Source: UBA2239 sp050177075
Lineage (GTDB): Bacteria > Pseudomonadota > Gammaproteobacteria > Burkholderiales > UBA9220
NCBI GenBank assembly: GCA_050177075.1
Contig: JBFXHL010000001.1
Location: forward strand, 1-64,000
Length of the DNA: 64,000 nt
Reading direction: 5' to 3'
Positions 1 through 7,457 of the stretch are shown here, in pieces. The translations under genes and the position numbers were made by a program. Below the pieces are notes generated by a model, which was not told the origin of the DNA, did no database searches, and worked only from the letters and a program-made list of their open reading frames with translations. How positions within the stretch are numbered: the first letter of the stretch is position 1; each line of letters opens with the position of its first letter.

Positions 1-148
1 AAAGGCGGAAAAACCGCCTGGAAACAGGCGATATGGGTTCCCAGCCAAGGCCGAACAGGGTCGATTTGACGCGATGATGCCGAAAATCGACCGTTCAGGG
101 ATGGGTTGGGGAGGTTGATCATGGATTAACTCTAAGCCGTTGTTTTTA
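1..148. other. non-coding flank left of the tRNA-Thr element
   Basis: No convincing coding region is visible. Bases 3-19 form a short hairpin with 6-bp arms (AGGCGG / CCGCCT) around an A-rich loop. The stretch ends where the partial tRNA-Thr repeat starts at 149, so it is probably host DNA, or the end of a neighbouring element, outside the integrated unit. Confidence 0.4.
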
Positions 149-193
149 TGGTGCTGATGGGCGGAATCGAACCGTCGACCTACTGATTACGAA
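149..193 (-). repeat. partial tRNA-Thr 3' half, left attachment site (attL)
   Basis: This 45-bp stretch matches the 3' half of the intact tRNA-Thr at 6816-6860 with 40 of 45 identities. The last 18 bases (176-193), covering the variable region and the 3' side of the anticodon arm, are identical. The tRNA 5' half is absent, so this is not a functional tRNA. Because the integrase gene lies beside the intact copy, it is best read as the left junction of a site-specific insertion. The five differences are all in the T arm and acceptor side. Confidence 0.85.
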
Positions 194-231
194 CCTTTAG
201 CCATTCCCGGGAAGATCAATTATCTAGCTCC

Positions 232-302
232 AAATCGGTACACTATCAGCCAAAAACGGCCCCGCGCCGTTATTGGCTTTCCGGGGCATTCTGTACCGAT
301 TT
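232..302. repeat. long stepped inverted repeat (about 71 nt hairpin) inside attL end of the element
   Basis: The outer arms are 11-bp perfect complements (232-242 AAATCGGTACA, 292-302 TGTACCGATTT). Inside them are two further paired segments: GCCAA 249-253 with TTGGC 273-277, and ACGGC 256-260 with GCCGT 266-270, around a 5-nt loop. The structure is followed by a run of T. It could be a replication origin or single-strand recognition hairpin for the element's HUH protein, or a terminator. The sequence alone does not decide which. Confidence 0.6.
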
Positions 303-374
303 TTCAATGGTTCGGGCAGGGTGTAAGGATGCTGTAACATACCCTCTTTTCACCGACGACATGATAGGCCCAAG

Positions 375-989
375 TTGCTAGTCCTGATTGATGAAAGCGG
401 AGACGCCGGCTTTAAGCTGGCCCGGGGCTCCACGCCCTATTTCGTGGTGGCAATGGTCATATTCCACGACTTCAAGGAAGCCGAGCGTGCAAGCGAGGCC
501 ATAGCCAAGGCGAGGGAAACCCTCCGCATCAAGCCTGAATTCAAATTCGCCAAGTGCGCCCACCCGGCAAGGGATGGGTTCTTCCAGGCCGTGGCCCCTT
601 ACAACTTCATTGTTCGGGCGCTCGTAGTGAAGAAATCCAGCATCTACAGCGACAACCTGCGGGAAAAGAAGGACCTGTTCTACAACTTCTTCGTCAAGCA
701 GCTGCTTCACCATGACGGCGAAATGCTCCACGGCGCCCGCATCAAGATCGATGGCAGCGGGGACAGGGAATTCAAGCGAGAACTGGAATCCTACCTGCGG
801 CGCGAACTACAGGGCGGCAAGGTCGCCAGCATCAAATTTGCCGACTCCCACCGCGACAACCTCATCCAACTGGCCGATATGGTGGCCGGCGCCATTGGTC
901 GTTCCTACAGGCAAGACGACAGAAAAACAGCCAGCCGCTGGCGCGACATGCTCAAGAAGAAAATTCAGAACGTGTGGGATTTCGAATAA
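375..989 (+). CDS. DUF3800 domain protein
   Basis: This 204-residue protein opens with the hydrophobic strand and acidic motif typical of DUF3800 (residues 2-10, LVLIDESGD) and has the conserved C-terminal DNLIQLADMVAGA helix (about residues 161-173). The family is predicted to have an RNase H-like fold and is common in mobile and defence-rich DNA; its biochemical role is not established. The start is TTG at 375: an in-frame stop lies at 324-326, there is no in-frame ATG or GTG between, and the family motif starts within three residues. It sits just inside attL, the usual place for cargo genes, and has no operon partner on its strand. Confidence 0.75.
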   Translation: MLVLIDESGDAGFKLARGSTPYFVVAMVIFHDFKEAERASEAIAKARETLRIKPEFKFAKCAHPARDGFFQAVAPYNFIVRALVVKKSSIYSDNLREKKDLFYNFFVKQLLHHDGEMLHGARIKIDGSGDREFKRELESYLRRELQGGKVASIKFADSHRDNLIQLADMVAGAIGRSYRQDDRKTASRWRDMLKKKIQNVWDFE

Positions 990-1281
990 GGAGGGGGGTC
1001 GCCCTCGCGCCCTAGACTGGAGAACTCCAGCCAAGCACACCATACGGTGACGATTCGGAACGCAAGGACTAGGTGCACGGAATATAGCCAAAGATTACTA
1101 GAAAGTAAACACTTAACTGTTGACATGGAAGGATGACCGGGGACGGTTTGGTCTGATAGACTTGCCGGACCAAGGGCCAGGAAAACACCTTGCTGTTTCC
1201 AGGCTGAAACCTTGTAACGACAAGGCTTCCGACAAGATGGATTCACTCTGAAATCAGGGCTGCCAAATACGAAAAACACCC

Positions 1282-1803
1282 ATGCCAGACGACGAAAAAC
1301 AGCCTCAAGCCGATTCTACCGGCGACAAAAAAGAGCCCTGGGCGAAGTGGAAGGTCAAGCCTGAATTGGTTCCAATGATCCCGTTCCCTGGAACTCCAGA
1401 ATCAGGGATAGGAGCTCGCATCGCATATTGTCGTGGACAACTGGACAACCTTAGTGTCGAGGCCCTTGCCAGATACACCAAGAAATTCGACCAAGACGGT
1501 ATATCGCGGGCGTCCATCATCCGATACGAAAGCGGAGATAGCCTTCCAGGCGCAAGAGAACTCCGTGTACTAAGCGAGGCACTATGGGTGCCGGTGGGAT
1601 GGTTGCTTCTCGGAAAAGTAGATACAGAATCCACGACCGAAGACGAAAGGGCGTTGCTACGCATGATGAAAAAGGTTTTCGGTTCCTCTGACCCTGAGCT
1701 TGACCGTATGCTTCGGGGCTTCGATGAGCAATCGAAAAACGCAGAGATTGAGAAGCGGCAAAGATGGATTGACGAAGCGAGGAAGCCGCAGCCCAGAAGC
1801 TAA
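1282..1803 (+). CDS. XRE-family helix-turn-helix regulator
   Basis: This 173-residue protein has a Cro/C1-type HTH at about residues 45-115 (GARIAYCRGQLDNLSVEALA, then SRASIIRYESGDSLPGAREL) and a charged C-terminal helix. It is probably the element's control repressor, but its target is unknown. No strong ribosome-binding site precedes the ATG. An inverted repeat CCTTGT-AACG-ACAAGG (1210-1225) upstream could be an operator. A terminator follows at about 1826. Two sampled lines (1381-1500) are 52-53% GC against 67% in a sampled line of the replication gene (3841-3900), so this gene looks separately acquired. Confidence 0.75.
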   Translation: MPDDEKQPQADSTGDKKEPWAKWKVKPELVPMIPFPGTPESGIGARIAYCRGQLDNLSVEALARYTKKFDQDGISRASIIRYESGDSLPGARELRVLSEALWVPVGWLLLGKVDTESTTEDERALLRMMKKVFGSSDPELDRMLRGFDEQSKNAEIEKRQRWIDEARKPQPRS

Positions 1804-1825
1804 GAGATAATAGCCTTTCCTCAAA

Positions 1826-1856
1826 CCCCGGTGCCAATGGCTGCCGGGTTTTTTTT
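1826..1856 (+). terminator. rho-independent terminator after the XRE gene
   Basis: CCCGG (1827-1831) pairs with CCGGG (1844-1848), with additional GCC/GGC pairing inside, followed directly by a run of eight T. It closes the XRE transcript before the next promoter. Confidence 0.85.
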
Positions 1857-1908
1857 ATTTTCAATCCATATAAATGTCCTTTGTTGAAACATTTGGCACG
1901 AATGTGAG

Positions 1909-1936
1909 TTGACAAACCGCGCAACACCTGTATCAT
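1909..1936 (+). promoter_or_regulatory. sigma70-type promoter for the element's second regulator operon
   Basis: TTGACA (1909-1914) and TATCAT (1931-1936) are separated by 16 bases. Transcription should start near 1943. This rules out translation from the in-frame ATG at 1935 and supports a start at 1992. It probably drives the rest of the element through the replication gene. Confidence 0.8.
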
Positions 1937-1991
1937 GCCGATACCGGACCAATGGTTCGCCATCGAAAACATCAGCATGAAAGGACGCGCA

Positions 1992-2663
1992 ATGACCGGC
2001 CAACCCGCAATCTCCAAACGGGACTTCAATGAAGCCCTGATCGACAACCGCCTCACCGTCTCCGAAGTAGCAAAGCAAACCGGCATCAACCGGGCCACCC
2101 TGAGCCACTTCCGCAACTACGGCGACGGCCTCAAGCCCGAGCAGATGGGCAAGCTCGTGGACTACCTGAACTCCATCGGTGTTCACCCCGGCGAAGGCGA
2201 AGAGGACGAAAACGCCACCGGCATCACCATCGTGGACCCCCTGGGCGACCGCGAACAACTGCGCCGCTCCGTGTACCTCCTGCGCCACTTCGCCATCGAC
2301 CCCGGCCTGACTATGGAACAGATCAACGCGGCCATGGACCGCATGGATGCCAACGAGGTGGAAATTCGTGAAATTCTGGACAAGAAAGCCGAGCGAGGTT
2401 TCCTCTCCGACGACTGGAACGGCGACACCCAAGCGCACCTTTTCGACCTCATGGGCAAGCTGGCGGAGAACTTCACCATCTTCCGCCACCTGCAAGGCCG
2501 CCCCCTCGTGAGCCTGGAGGAGAAGGTGGAAAGCGACGACGTGCGGAACATCGGCGACCTGCTCAACAGCCTGCTCCACGACTCCATCAGCGATCTGGCG
2601 GAAACCCTCACCGTCCAAGCCGAAGCCACCGATGACCAACCGGAAGAGGAGGTAATCGAATGA
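1992..2663 (+). CDS. helix-turn-helix DNA-binding protein of the element
   Basis: This 223-residue protein has an N-terminal HTH at about residues 8-55 (LTVSEVAKQTGINRATLSHF) followed by an acidic, mostly helical region. I do not recognise the C-terminal part. The start at 1992 is chosen because AAAGGA lies six bases upstream and the promoter's -10 box (1931-1936) overlaps the alternative ATG at 1935. Its stop overlaps the next start (ATGA at 2660-2663), so it is translationally coupled to the small membrane protein. By position it could be an activator or replication regulator of the element (inference). Confidence 0.7.
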   Translation: MTGQPAISKRDFNEALIDNRLTVSEVAKQTGINRATLSHFRNYGDGLKPEQMGKLVDYLNSIGVHPGEGEEDENATGITIVDPLGDREQLRRSVYLLRHFAIDPGLTMEQINAAMDRMDANEVEIREILDKKAERGFLSDDWNGDTQAHLFDLMGKLAENFTIFRHLQGRPLVSLEEKVESDDVRNIGDLLNSLLHDSISDLAETLTVQAEATDDQPEEEVIE

Positions 2664-2800
2664 AACTCCCTCTCACCAGCTTGCCGGTTCCCGGCAAAGG
2701 TGCCGGCGCCGCCCTGGTCGTGATTGGCATCCTGGCCGCCATGGCCTATGCCATCAAGGCCCAAAAGGCCAAGACCAGCACCCAGCCGGCGATGGGTTAA
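2660..2800 (+). CDS. tiny single-span membrane protein (46 aa)
   Basis: The product has a short N terminus with Pro and Gly, one hydrophobic helix (about residues 14-32, GAGAALVVIGILAAMAYAI) and a basic C-terminal tail beginning KAQKAK. It overlaps the upstream regulator by four bases (ATGA), which supports real translation. Small membrane proteins of this build occur in filamentous-phage-like elements, but I cannot tie this one to a named family. It could be a structural, export or toxin-like product. Confidence 0.6.
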   Translation: MKLPLTSLPVPGKGAGAALVVIGILAAMAYAIKAQKAKTSTQPAMG

Positions 2801-2802
2801 GC

Positions 2803-2961
2803 ATGTCCCGCCCTTTCCCTGCCCAACCTCACGGCCTCAGCCAACCGCCCAAATCTCACCGGGCAGCGGGCCACCCCGCCGAGTGGGGAACCCGCGCCGG
2901 GCACGGCCCCGGCGTGGGGGGCGAGGGAACTGCACGGGCCACCCAGGGCAGCACCCCATGA
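2803..2961 (+). CDS. possible small protein (52 aa), low-complexity
   Basis: An ATG two bases after the membrane-protein stop opens a 52-codon frame rich in Gly, Pro, Ala, His and Arg. No domain or membrane segment is evident, and GC-rich DNA gives such frames by chance. The alternative is an untranslated leader of the replication gene at 3011. It is listed only because the spacing fits the operon. Confidence 0.25.
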   Translation: MSRPFPAQPHGLSQPPKSHRAAGHPAEWGTRAGHGPGVGGEGTARATQGSTP

Positions 2962-3010
2962 GCCGAACCCATTAACCGCTCCCACAACTACAACCCATGG
3001 AGCTAGAGGC

Positions 3011-4693
3011 GTGAACCAACAAGCAATCCAAGACCGAGCCTATTTCGAAACCCTGCGCAAGTGGGGCCACCCCAACATCAGCGAGGAAATCTCCCTCGCC
3101 GTGGCGGACAAGACATCCCGCCCCTTCGTCGCCGCCCAACTCGCCCAGGTGCCGGGCCGCTTCCATCCCCACTTCCTGGACGAATACGCCACCTACCAAG
3201 CCACCGCCGGCACCGCCCAGGCCAACACGTGGATTCGTGAAACGGTGGAGAAAACCTTCCCCGCAAAGGGCCTCCCCCTCACCGCCGGAGAAGATGAAAT
3301 CCGCCGGGCAGCCGAGGCCCGCGCCGCCTTCTTCCGCTCTATCCTGGCTGGAGTCGGAACAGTCACCTCCGAAACCCTGTGGGCCACCCTGACCGAAGCC
3401 TGCCGCCGGCTGGAAACCGAACCGCCCCGCTGCAAGAAACTCGACGGCCTGATCGGGCGCCTCACGGATTACCGCTGGTGGCGCAAGACCCTTCGCCGCC
3501 GCACCATGCGCACCCGGGAAGCCGGGGCCATCAAGGCCGGCTTTGTCCACCGCAAGGCCGGCCTCTACGCCTCCGATGAAACCATGGCCCGCCACCGCCA
3601 GCACCGCAAGCTGGGCGCCCAATACCTCGAAATGATGGAAGCCATCAACGAGTTGGGGGAAATCTTCACCCTGGATGAAATCGCCGCCGGCAATGTGAGC
3701 AACCCCGCCGTCCGCCGGGCGGAACTCATGGTCCGCATCAAGGGCATGGAGGCATACGCCCAAGGGAAAGGGCTCCGTGCCCTGTTCGTCACCTGGACCT
3801 GCCCCAGCCGGATGCACTCCCGCCGCGACAACGGCACCCCCAACCCCAAGTACGACACCACCACCCCCGCGCTTGCCCACCGCCACCTGCAAGCCCAATG
3901 GGCCAAGGCCCGCGCCAAGCTGAAACGGGAGGGCGTGAACTGCTTCGGCCTGCGGGTGGAAGAACCCCACCACGACGGCACCCCGCACCGCCATATTCTG
4001 CTGTTCGTCCACCCCCTCCAGGTGGGCCGCCTGACCGCCATCCTGACCCGCTACGCCCTGGAGCACGACGCCGACGAACCCGGCGCCCAAAAGCACCGCC
4101 TCACCGTGGAGCGCATCGACCCGGCCAAGGGCAGCGCCGCCGGCTACGTGGCGAAGTACATCGCCAAGAACGTAGACGGTGAGCACGTGGGCCTGGACTT
4201 CGAAGCGAACGGTGAAAGCGCCGCCACCACCGCCGAGCGCGTCAACGCCTGGGCCGCCACCTGGGGCATTCGCCAGTTCCAGTTTTTCGGCGGCCAGAAG
4301 GTCACCCCCTGGCGCGAACTGCGCCGGCTGCGTGAGGAGCCCCAGGGCGAATTCAGCGCCCCATGGTTCCACGCAGACAGGGGGGATTGGGACGGCTACA
4401 CCCGGGCCATGGAGGAAGCGCCCCTGGCCCTGTGGACAGAGCCCCGCCCCAGCCTGCGCTATGCAGGCGAGGAAAGCACGATCATCAAGGGCCTGGAGTT
4501 CGGGCCGGAGAAGCTGAAAACCCGCGTCCACGAATGGCGGATTGAGCCGAAAGCGGGGGCCTTTGCTCCCCCTTGGACTCGTGTAAATAACTGTACGCGG
4601 CACCCTGACGCGCCCCCGGAACCGGGAAAAAAGAACGCCGCCCCGGGCAGTTTTAAGCCCGGAAGCGGCGGGAAGTTGCCGGGTCAGGCGTGA
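3011..4693 (+). CDS. phage P2 gpA-like replication initiator (HUH endonuclease)
   Basis: This 560-residue protein resembles the Phage_GPA family, which nicks DNA to start rolling-circle replication. The metal-binding HUH signature is seen as TPHRHILLF (about residues 324-332), and a two-tyrosine motif YVAKYIAKN lies at about 379-387, as in P2 A protein. The GTG start has AGAGGC close upstream. The gene ends by overlapping the next frame's GTG at 4690. The presence of a replicase means the excised element could replicate as a circle. It is the largest and most informative gene of the element. Confidence 0.85.
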   Translation: MNQQAIQDRAYFETLRKWGHPNISEEISLAVADKTSRPFVAAQLAQVPGRFHPHFLDEYATYQATAGTAQANTWIRETVEKTFPAKGLPLTAGEDEIRRAAEARAAFFRSILAGVGTVTSETLWATLTEACRRLETEPPRCKKLDGLIGRLTDYRWWRKTLRRRTMRTREAGAIKAGFVHRKAGLYASDETMARHRQHRKLGAQYLEMMEAINELGEIFTLDEIAAGNVSNPAVRRAELMVRIKGMEAYAQGKGLRALFVTWTCPSRMHSRRDNGTPNPKYDTTTPALAHRHLQAQWAKARAKLKREGVNCFGLRVEEPHHDGTPHRHILLFVHPLQVGRLTAILTRYALEHDADEPGAQKHRLTVERIDPAKGSAAGYVAKYIAKNVDGEHVGLDFEANGESAATTAERVNAWAATWGIRQFQFFGGQKVTPWRELRRLREEPQGEFSAPWFHADRGDWDGYTRAMEEAPLALWTEPRPSLRYAGEESTIIKGLEFGPEKLKTRVHEWRIEPKAGAFAPPWTRVNNCTRHPDAPPEPGKKNAAPGSFKPGSGGKLPGQA

Positions 4694-5400
4694 AGGCGAC
4701 CCGGCATAGGCCAAATGATAGCACAATGAGAACCATTCGCAACATGAAGCCGACACGATCAGCACACAATCAGCGAAAAAAGACCGGATGGTCCTACCGG
4801 ATGCAGGCTATCGAGCCCACCGACCCGACCATTAACCAGGTGTTCCCCGGCTACCATCCGCAATGGGTCATGCAGTCGCAGAAAATGACCATCGGCCCGG
4901 AGAATTTCCGGCTCTTGCGGGAATGGATGCTGGGCATGAACACCGAGGAATGCGGCGCCTATCTTCGCGTGGCCCCTTCCACCGTCCGCCGCTGGGAGGC
5001 CGGCACGGTCCCCGTGCCCTTCACGGCCTTCGAACTGCTGCGACTGGTGTATGAAAGCGTCCATTTCCGCCTGTCCGGCCACGATTGGGCGGGCTGGTTC
5101 ATCGGCGAGAATGGCCGGCTGGTGTCCCCCGACATCGGCGGCTTGGATGTCTCGCCGCAGGACGTGAACGCCATCCCCGGCCTGCTCCGCGAAATCGGCC
5201 AGCTCAAGGCCGAGAATGCCGAACTCGCCGCCAAGCTCGCCCAGGCCCAGGAAGAAAATACCCGCCTCCGGGGACAGTACGTTTCCCAGGGCGTGGTGGA
5301 CGAAATCACCGACATGCAGGAACGCCTAGCCGACCTGCTGGGCCGGCTCAACACCGCCAAGGTCTACAACTTCCCCCAACCCAAGGAGGCCGCAGCATGA
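4690..5400 (+). CDS. phage-type HTH protein (DUF3653-like) with coiled coil
   Basis: Up to 236 residues. A conserved block at about residues 79-116 (EECGAYLRVAPSTVRRWEAG and following) matches small phage DNA-binding proteins with a single HTH, and about residues 165-190 form a leucine-heptad coiled coil (QLKAENAELAAKLAQAQEE). The start is uncertain: GTG 4690 overlaps the rep stop, while ATG 4726, 4744 and 4801 are in frame, and none has a strong ribosome-binding site. It overlaps the next gene by four bases (ATGA, 5397-5400). A role in element transcription or copy control is inference. Confidence 0.65.
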   Translation: MKATRHRPNDSTMRTIRNMKPTRSAHNQRKKTGWSYRMQAIEPTDPTINQVFPGYHPQWVMQSQKMTIGPENFRLLREWMLGMNTEECGAYLRVAPSTVRRWEAGTVPVPFTAFELLRLVYESVHFRLSGHDWAGWFIGENGRLVSPDIGGLDVSPQDVNAIPGLLREIGQLKAENAELAAKLAQAQEENTRLRGQYVSQGVVDEITDMQERLADLLGRLNTAKVYNFPQPKEAAA

Positions 5401-5567
5401 AACCCGATTTCCGCCTGAAACCCGGCGAATCCGCCCCGCAAGCCATCACCCGGCTTTACCGGCACCTTCGCACCCTGAGCCCCGCCCACAAGCCCGACAG
5501 CCACTACGCGGCCCGCATCAAGAGCCGCGCCGCCGAGCGCCGGGCACAACTGCACTTGGTGAAATAA
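5397..5567 (+). CDS. small basic protein (56 aa)
   Basis: It starts at an ATG overlapping the preceding stop and is rich in Arg, Lys and His, with no membrane segment. I do not recognise a family. The four-base overlap and same-strand packing between two phage-type genes make it likely to be translated. A nucleic-acid-binding accessory role fits the charge but is a guess. Confidence 0.55.
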   Translation: MKPDFRLKPGESAPQAITRLYRHLRTLSPAHKPDSHYAARIKSRAAERRAQLHLVK

Positions 5568-5570
5568 ACC

Positions 5571-5771
5571 ATGCTCTTCCTGACGGACGCCGAACTTTTC
5601 GAACTGACCGGCAAGCGCCTGCCTTCGGCGCAATGCCGCGCCCTGACGCTGATGGGCATCCGGTTCGTGCAGCGTCCCGATGGGAAGCCAAAAATCCCCC
5701 GTGCATGGATTGAAGGCGCACAGCAGCAAGCTCCGCGGCGCCCCGTCCTCGTCCTGGAAGCCATCAAGTAA
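5571..5771 (+). CDS. DUF4224 family protein
   Basis: The 66-residue product begins MLFLTDAELFELTGKRLPSA and contains RALTLMGIRFVQRPDGKP, the pattern of DUF4224. Members typically lie directly upstream of phage integrases and are thought to be excisionase-like or integrase partners, without direct proof. Here its stop overlaps the integrase start by one base (TAATG, 5769-5773), the arrangement expected for a coupled pair. Confidence 0.8.
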   Translation: MLFLTDAELFELTGKRLPSAQCRALTLMGIRFVQRPDGKPKIPRAWIEGAQQQAPRRPVLVLEAIK

Positions 5772-6745
5772 TGCCCCGCCCACGCTACCGCAATCAAGCC
5801 CTGGCCCCCTATCCGGGGCTGGTGGCGCGAAAGCTCAAGACCAAAACCCGCTACTACCTGGAAACCTTCGAAGGCAAGCGCGTACCCCTGGGGGACGAAC
5901 TCCAAAAGGCCATCGAACGCTATAACGACCTGCTCAACGTCCCCATCGCCGGGGCCGTGACCTTCGCCCACGCCGCCAAGCAGTACCGGGAAAAATGCCT
6001 GCCCAAAAAAGGCCTCAAGACCCAACGGGACCAGGAAAAGCAACTGGATACCCTGCTGGCCGCCTTCCCCCACGCCCTGCTGGATGAAATCGACCCCCAG
6101 CACATCGCCCAATACCGGGACAAGCGAAGCGCCAAGGTATCGGCAAATCGGGAAATCGCCCTCCTCTCCCACCTGTGGAACTGGAGCCGGGAACAGGGCT
6201 ACACCAACAAGGCCAACCCGACCCAGGGTGTAAGGAAGAACCCCGAGCGCGCCCGGGAACGCTACGTCAGCGACGACGAATACGAGGCGGTTTGGGAACA
6301 GGCTGACCACGCCCTCCAGGACGCCATGGACCTGGCGCTCCTCACTGGCCAGCGCCCCGGCGACGTGTTCTCCTGGAAGCTCTCCGACATCCGGGACGGC
6401 TACCTGCACGTCCTCCAGGCCAAGACACGAAAGCCGCTGCGCATTGAAATCAGCGGCGAACTGGCAGAGGTGATCGAACGCATCAAGGGCCGGCCACGCA
6501 ACGCCACCGGCAACTGGCTGGTTCAAACCGAGAATGGCCAACGCCTGACCTACGCCATGTTCCGCAAGCGCTTCGAGAAAGCGAGGGAGGCCGCCGGGGC
6601 CGACTGGCAGTTCCGCGACCTGCGGGCCAAGTCCGCCAGCGACAGCGACACCCTGGCCGAAGCTCAGGAACGACTGGGCCACGAATCCAGCCGAACCACC
6701 CGCCGGCACTACCGGCGCGGCGAAAAAACGAAGCCCCTCAGATGA
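5771..6745 (+). CDS. int: tyrosine-recombinase integrase
   Basis: This 324-residue phage-type integrase would cut and join the attachment sites in tRNA-Thr. The catalytic pattern is visible: Arg in LLTGQRPGDV (about residues 191-200), the box II variant FRDLRAKSAS (about 279-288), LGHESSRTTRRHY with box II His and the nucleophile Tyr near residue 317. The N-terminal part has the usual SAM-like DNA-binding region. Gene end and intact tRNA are about 70 bases apart, the usual geometry. All catalytic residues appear intact, so the enzyme may be active. Confidence 0.93.
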   Translation: MPRPRYRNQALAPYPGLVARKLKTKTRYYLETFEGKRVPLGDELQKAIERYNDLLNVPIAGAVTFAHAAKQYREKCLPKKGLKTQRDQEKQLDTLLAAFPHALLDEIDPQHIAQYRDKRSAKVSANREIALLSHLWNWSREQGYTNKANPTQGVRKNPERARERYVSDDEYEAVWEQADHALQDAMDLALLTGQRPGDVFSWKLSDIRDGYLHVLQAKTRKPLRIEISGELAEVIERIKGRPRNATGNWLVQTENGQRLTYAMFRKRFEKAREAAGADWQFRDLRAKSASDSDTLAEAQERLGHESSRTTRRHYRRGEKTKPLR

Positions 6746-6785
6746 AAAATAATGAACGGATAGTGAACGGGTGCAGAAAAAGTTA

Positions 6786-6807
6786 GGGCCTGCTCACTGG
6801 CAGGCCC
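6786..6807. terminator. hairpin terminator between integrase and tRNA-Thr
   Basis: GGGCCTGC (6786-6793) pairs perfectly with GCAGGCCC (6800-6807). On the minus strand it is followed by TAACTTTTTC, so it would end the tRNA-Thr transcript; on the plus strand by TTATCT, a weaker end for the integrase. It lies inside the element, so the element brought the tRNA's terminator. Confidence 0.75.
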
Positions 6808-6815
6808 TTATCTAC

Positions 6816-6891
<76 letters not shown>

Positions 6892-6902
6892 GGAAAGCCG
6901 GA

Positions 6903-6931
6903 ATTATACGGACCGGAGAGGGAAACGGCAA
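6903..6931 (-). promoter_or_regulatory. tRNA-Thr promoter
   Basis: On the minus strand TTGCCG (6931-6926) and a perfect TATAAT (6908-6903) are separated by 17 bases. Transcription would begin a few bases before the tRNA 5' end at 6891. Confidence 0.75.
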
Positions 6932-7360
6932 TCAGGCGGGACGAGCGGTGGAACGCACGCGGACGATGATATCCACGCCTTCGCTCACCACACCGGCGGG
7001 CAAGTTAGGCAGGCCGGAAATCCGCAGGTCGGAGGAGTCGATGTCCATCAGTTCGCCGGTGTCCAGGTCGTACATGTGATGGTGCTCGTGGGTGTTGGGG
7101 TCGTAGAACACCTTACCGGCGTTGACGATCACCTCGCGCACCAGTTTCTTTTCGACGAACAGGTTGAGGGTATTGTACACCGTGGCCTTGGAGGTCTCGC
7201 TGTGCTTGGCGTTGACCGCCGCCATGATCTGGTCGGCGGACAGGTGGGCCATGCGGGAGAACAGGGCATAGGCAATCTCGATCCGCTGGTGTGTCGGGTT
7301 GATGCCGTGGCCACGCAGCAGCTCGATGATGGTATCGCGGGAATAGCTGATATGTTCCAT
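6932..7360 (-). CDS. Fur-family transcriptional repressor (PerR/Irr-like)
   Basis: This 142-residue protein has the Fur winged-helix domain (GINPTHQRIEIAYALFSR, then the recognition region TSKATVYNTLNLF, about residues 56-68) and a metal-site motif THEHHHMYDLDTGEL. It has no cysteine at all, so the structural CxxC zinc site of Fur and most PerR proteins is missing; the His-rich stretch recalls Irr-type members. It probably senses iron, haem or peroxide, but which cannot be read from sequence. A palindrome 23 bases upstream of the start (7383-7395) suggests autoregulation. It is on the same strand as, and downstream of, fbp, but separated by a terminator. Confidence 0.85.
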   Translation of the reverse strand: MEHISYSRDTIIELLRGHGINPTHQRIEIAYALFSRMAHLSADQIMAAVNAKHSETSKATVYNTLNLFVEKKLVREVIVNAGKVFYDPNTHEHHHMYDLDTGELMDIDSSDLRISGLPNLPAGVVSEGVDIIVRVRSTARPA

Positions 7361-7382
7361 GGACTTACTATAAACCCATTGC

Positions 7383-7395
7383 TAGACAATGTCTA
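7383..7395. promoter_or_regulatory. Fur-family operator-like palindrome
   Basis: TAGACAATGTCTA is a perfect 6-1-6 inverted repeat just upstream of the Fur-family gene's start (7360). Fur-family boxes are inverted repeats of about this size, so it is a good candidate autoregulatory site (inference). Confidence 0.6.
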
Positions 7396-7420
7396 ACAAT
7401 TATTTTTATGGGTCCCATGG

Positions 7421-7451
7421 AAAAATTGCCCGCCCCGGGAGGGGCGGGCAA
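7421..7451 (-). terminator. fbp terminator
   Basis: An 11-bp perfect stem (TTGCCCGCCCC 7426-7436 with 7441-7451) around a GGGA loop, followed on the minus strand by five T. It lies directly after the fbp stop at 7458. Confidence 0.9.
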
Positions 7452-7457
7452 CGGGCA

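Noticed and set aside
149..193. A second tRNA-Thr gene
   Set aside because: Only the 3' half is present; no D arm or acceptor 5' strand follows. It is an attachment-site fragment.
1935..1991. N-terminal extension of the second HTH regulator
   Set aside because: The promoter -10 box overlaps ATG 1935, so this start could not be on the transcript; AAAGGA supports 1992.
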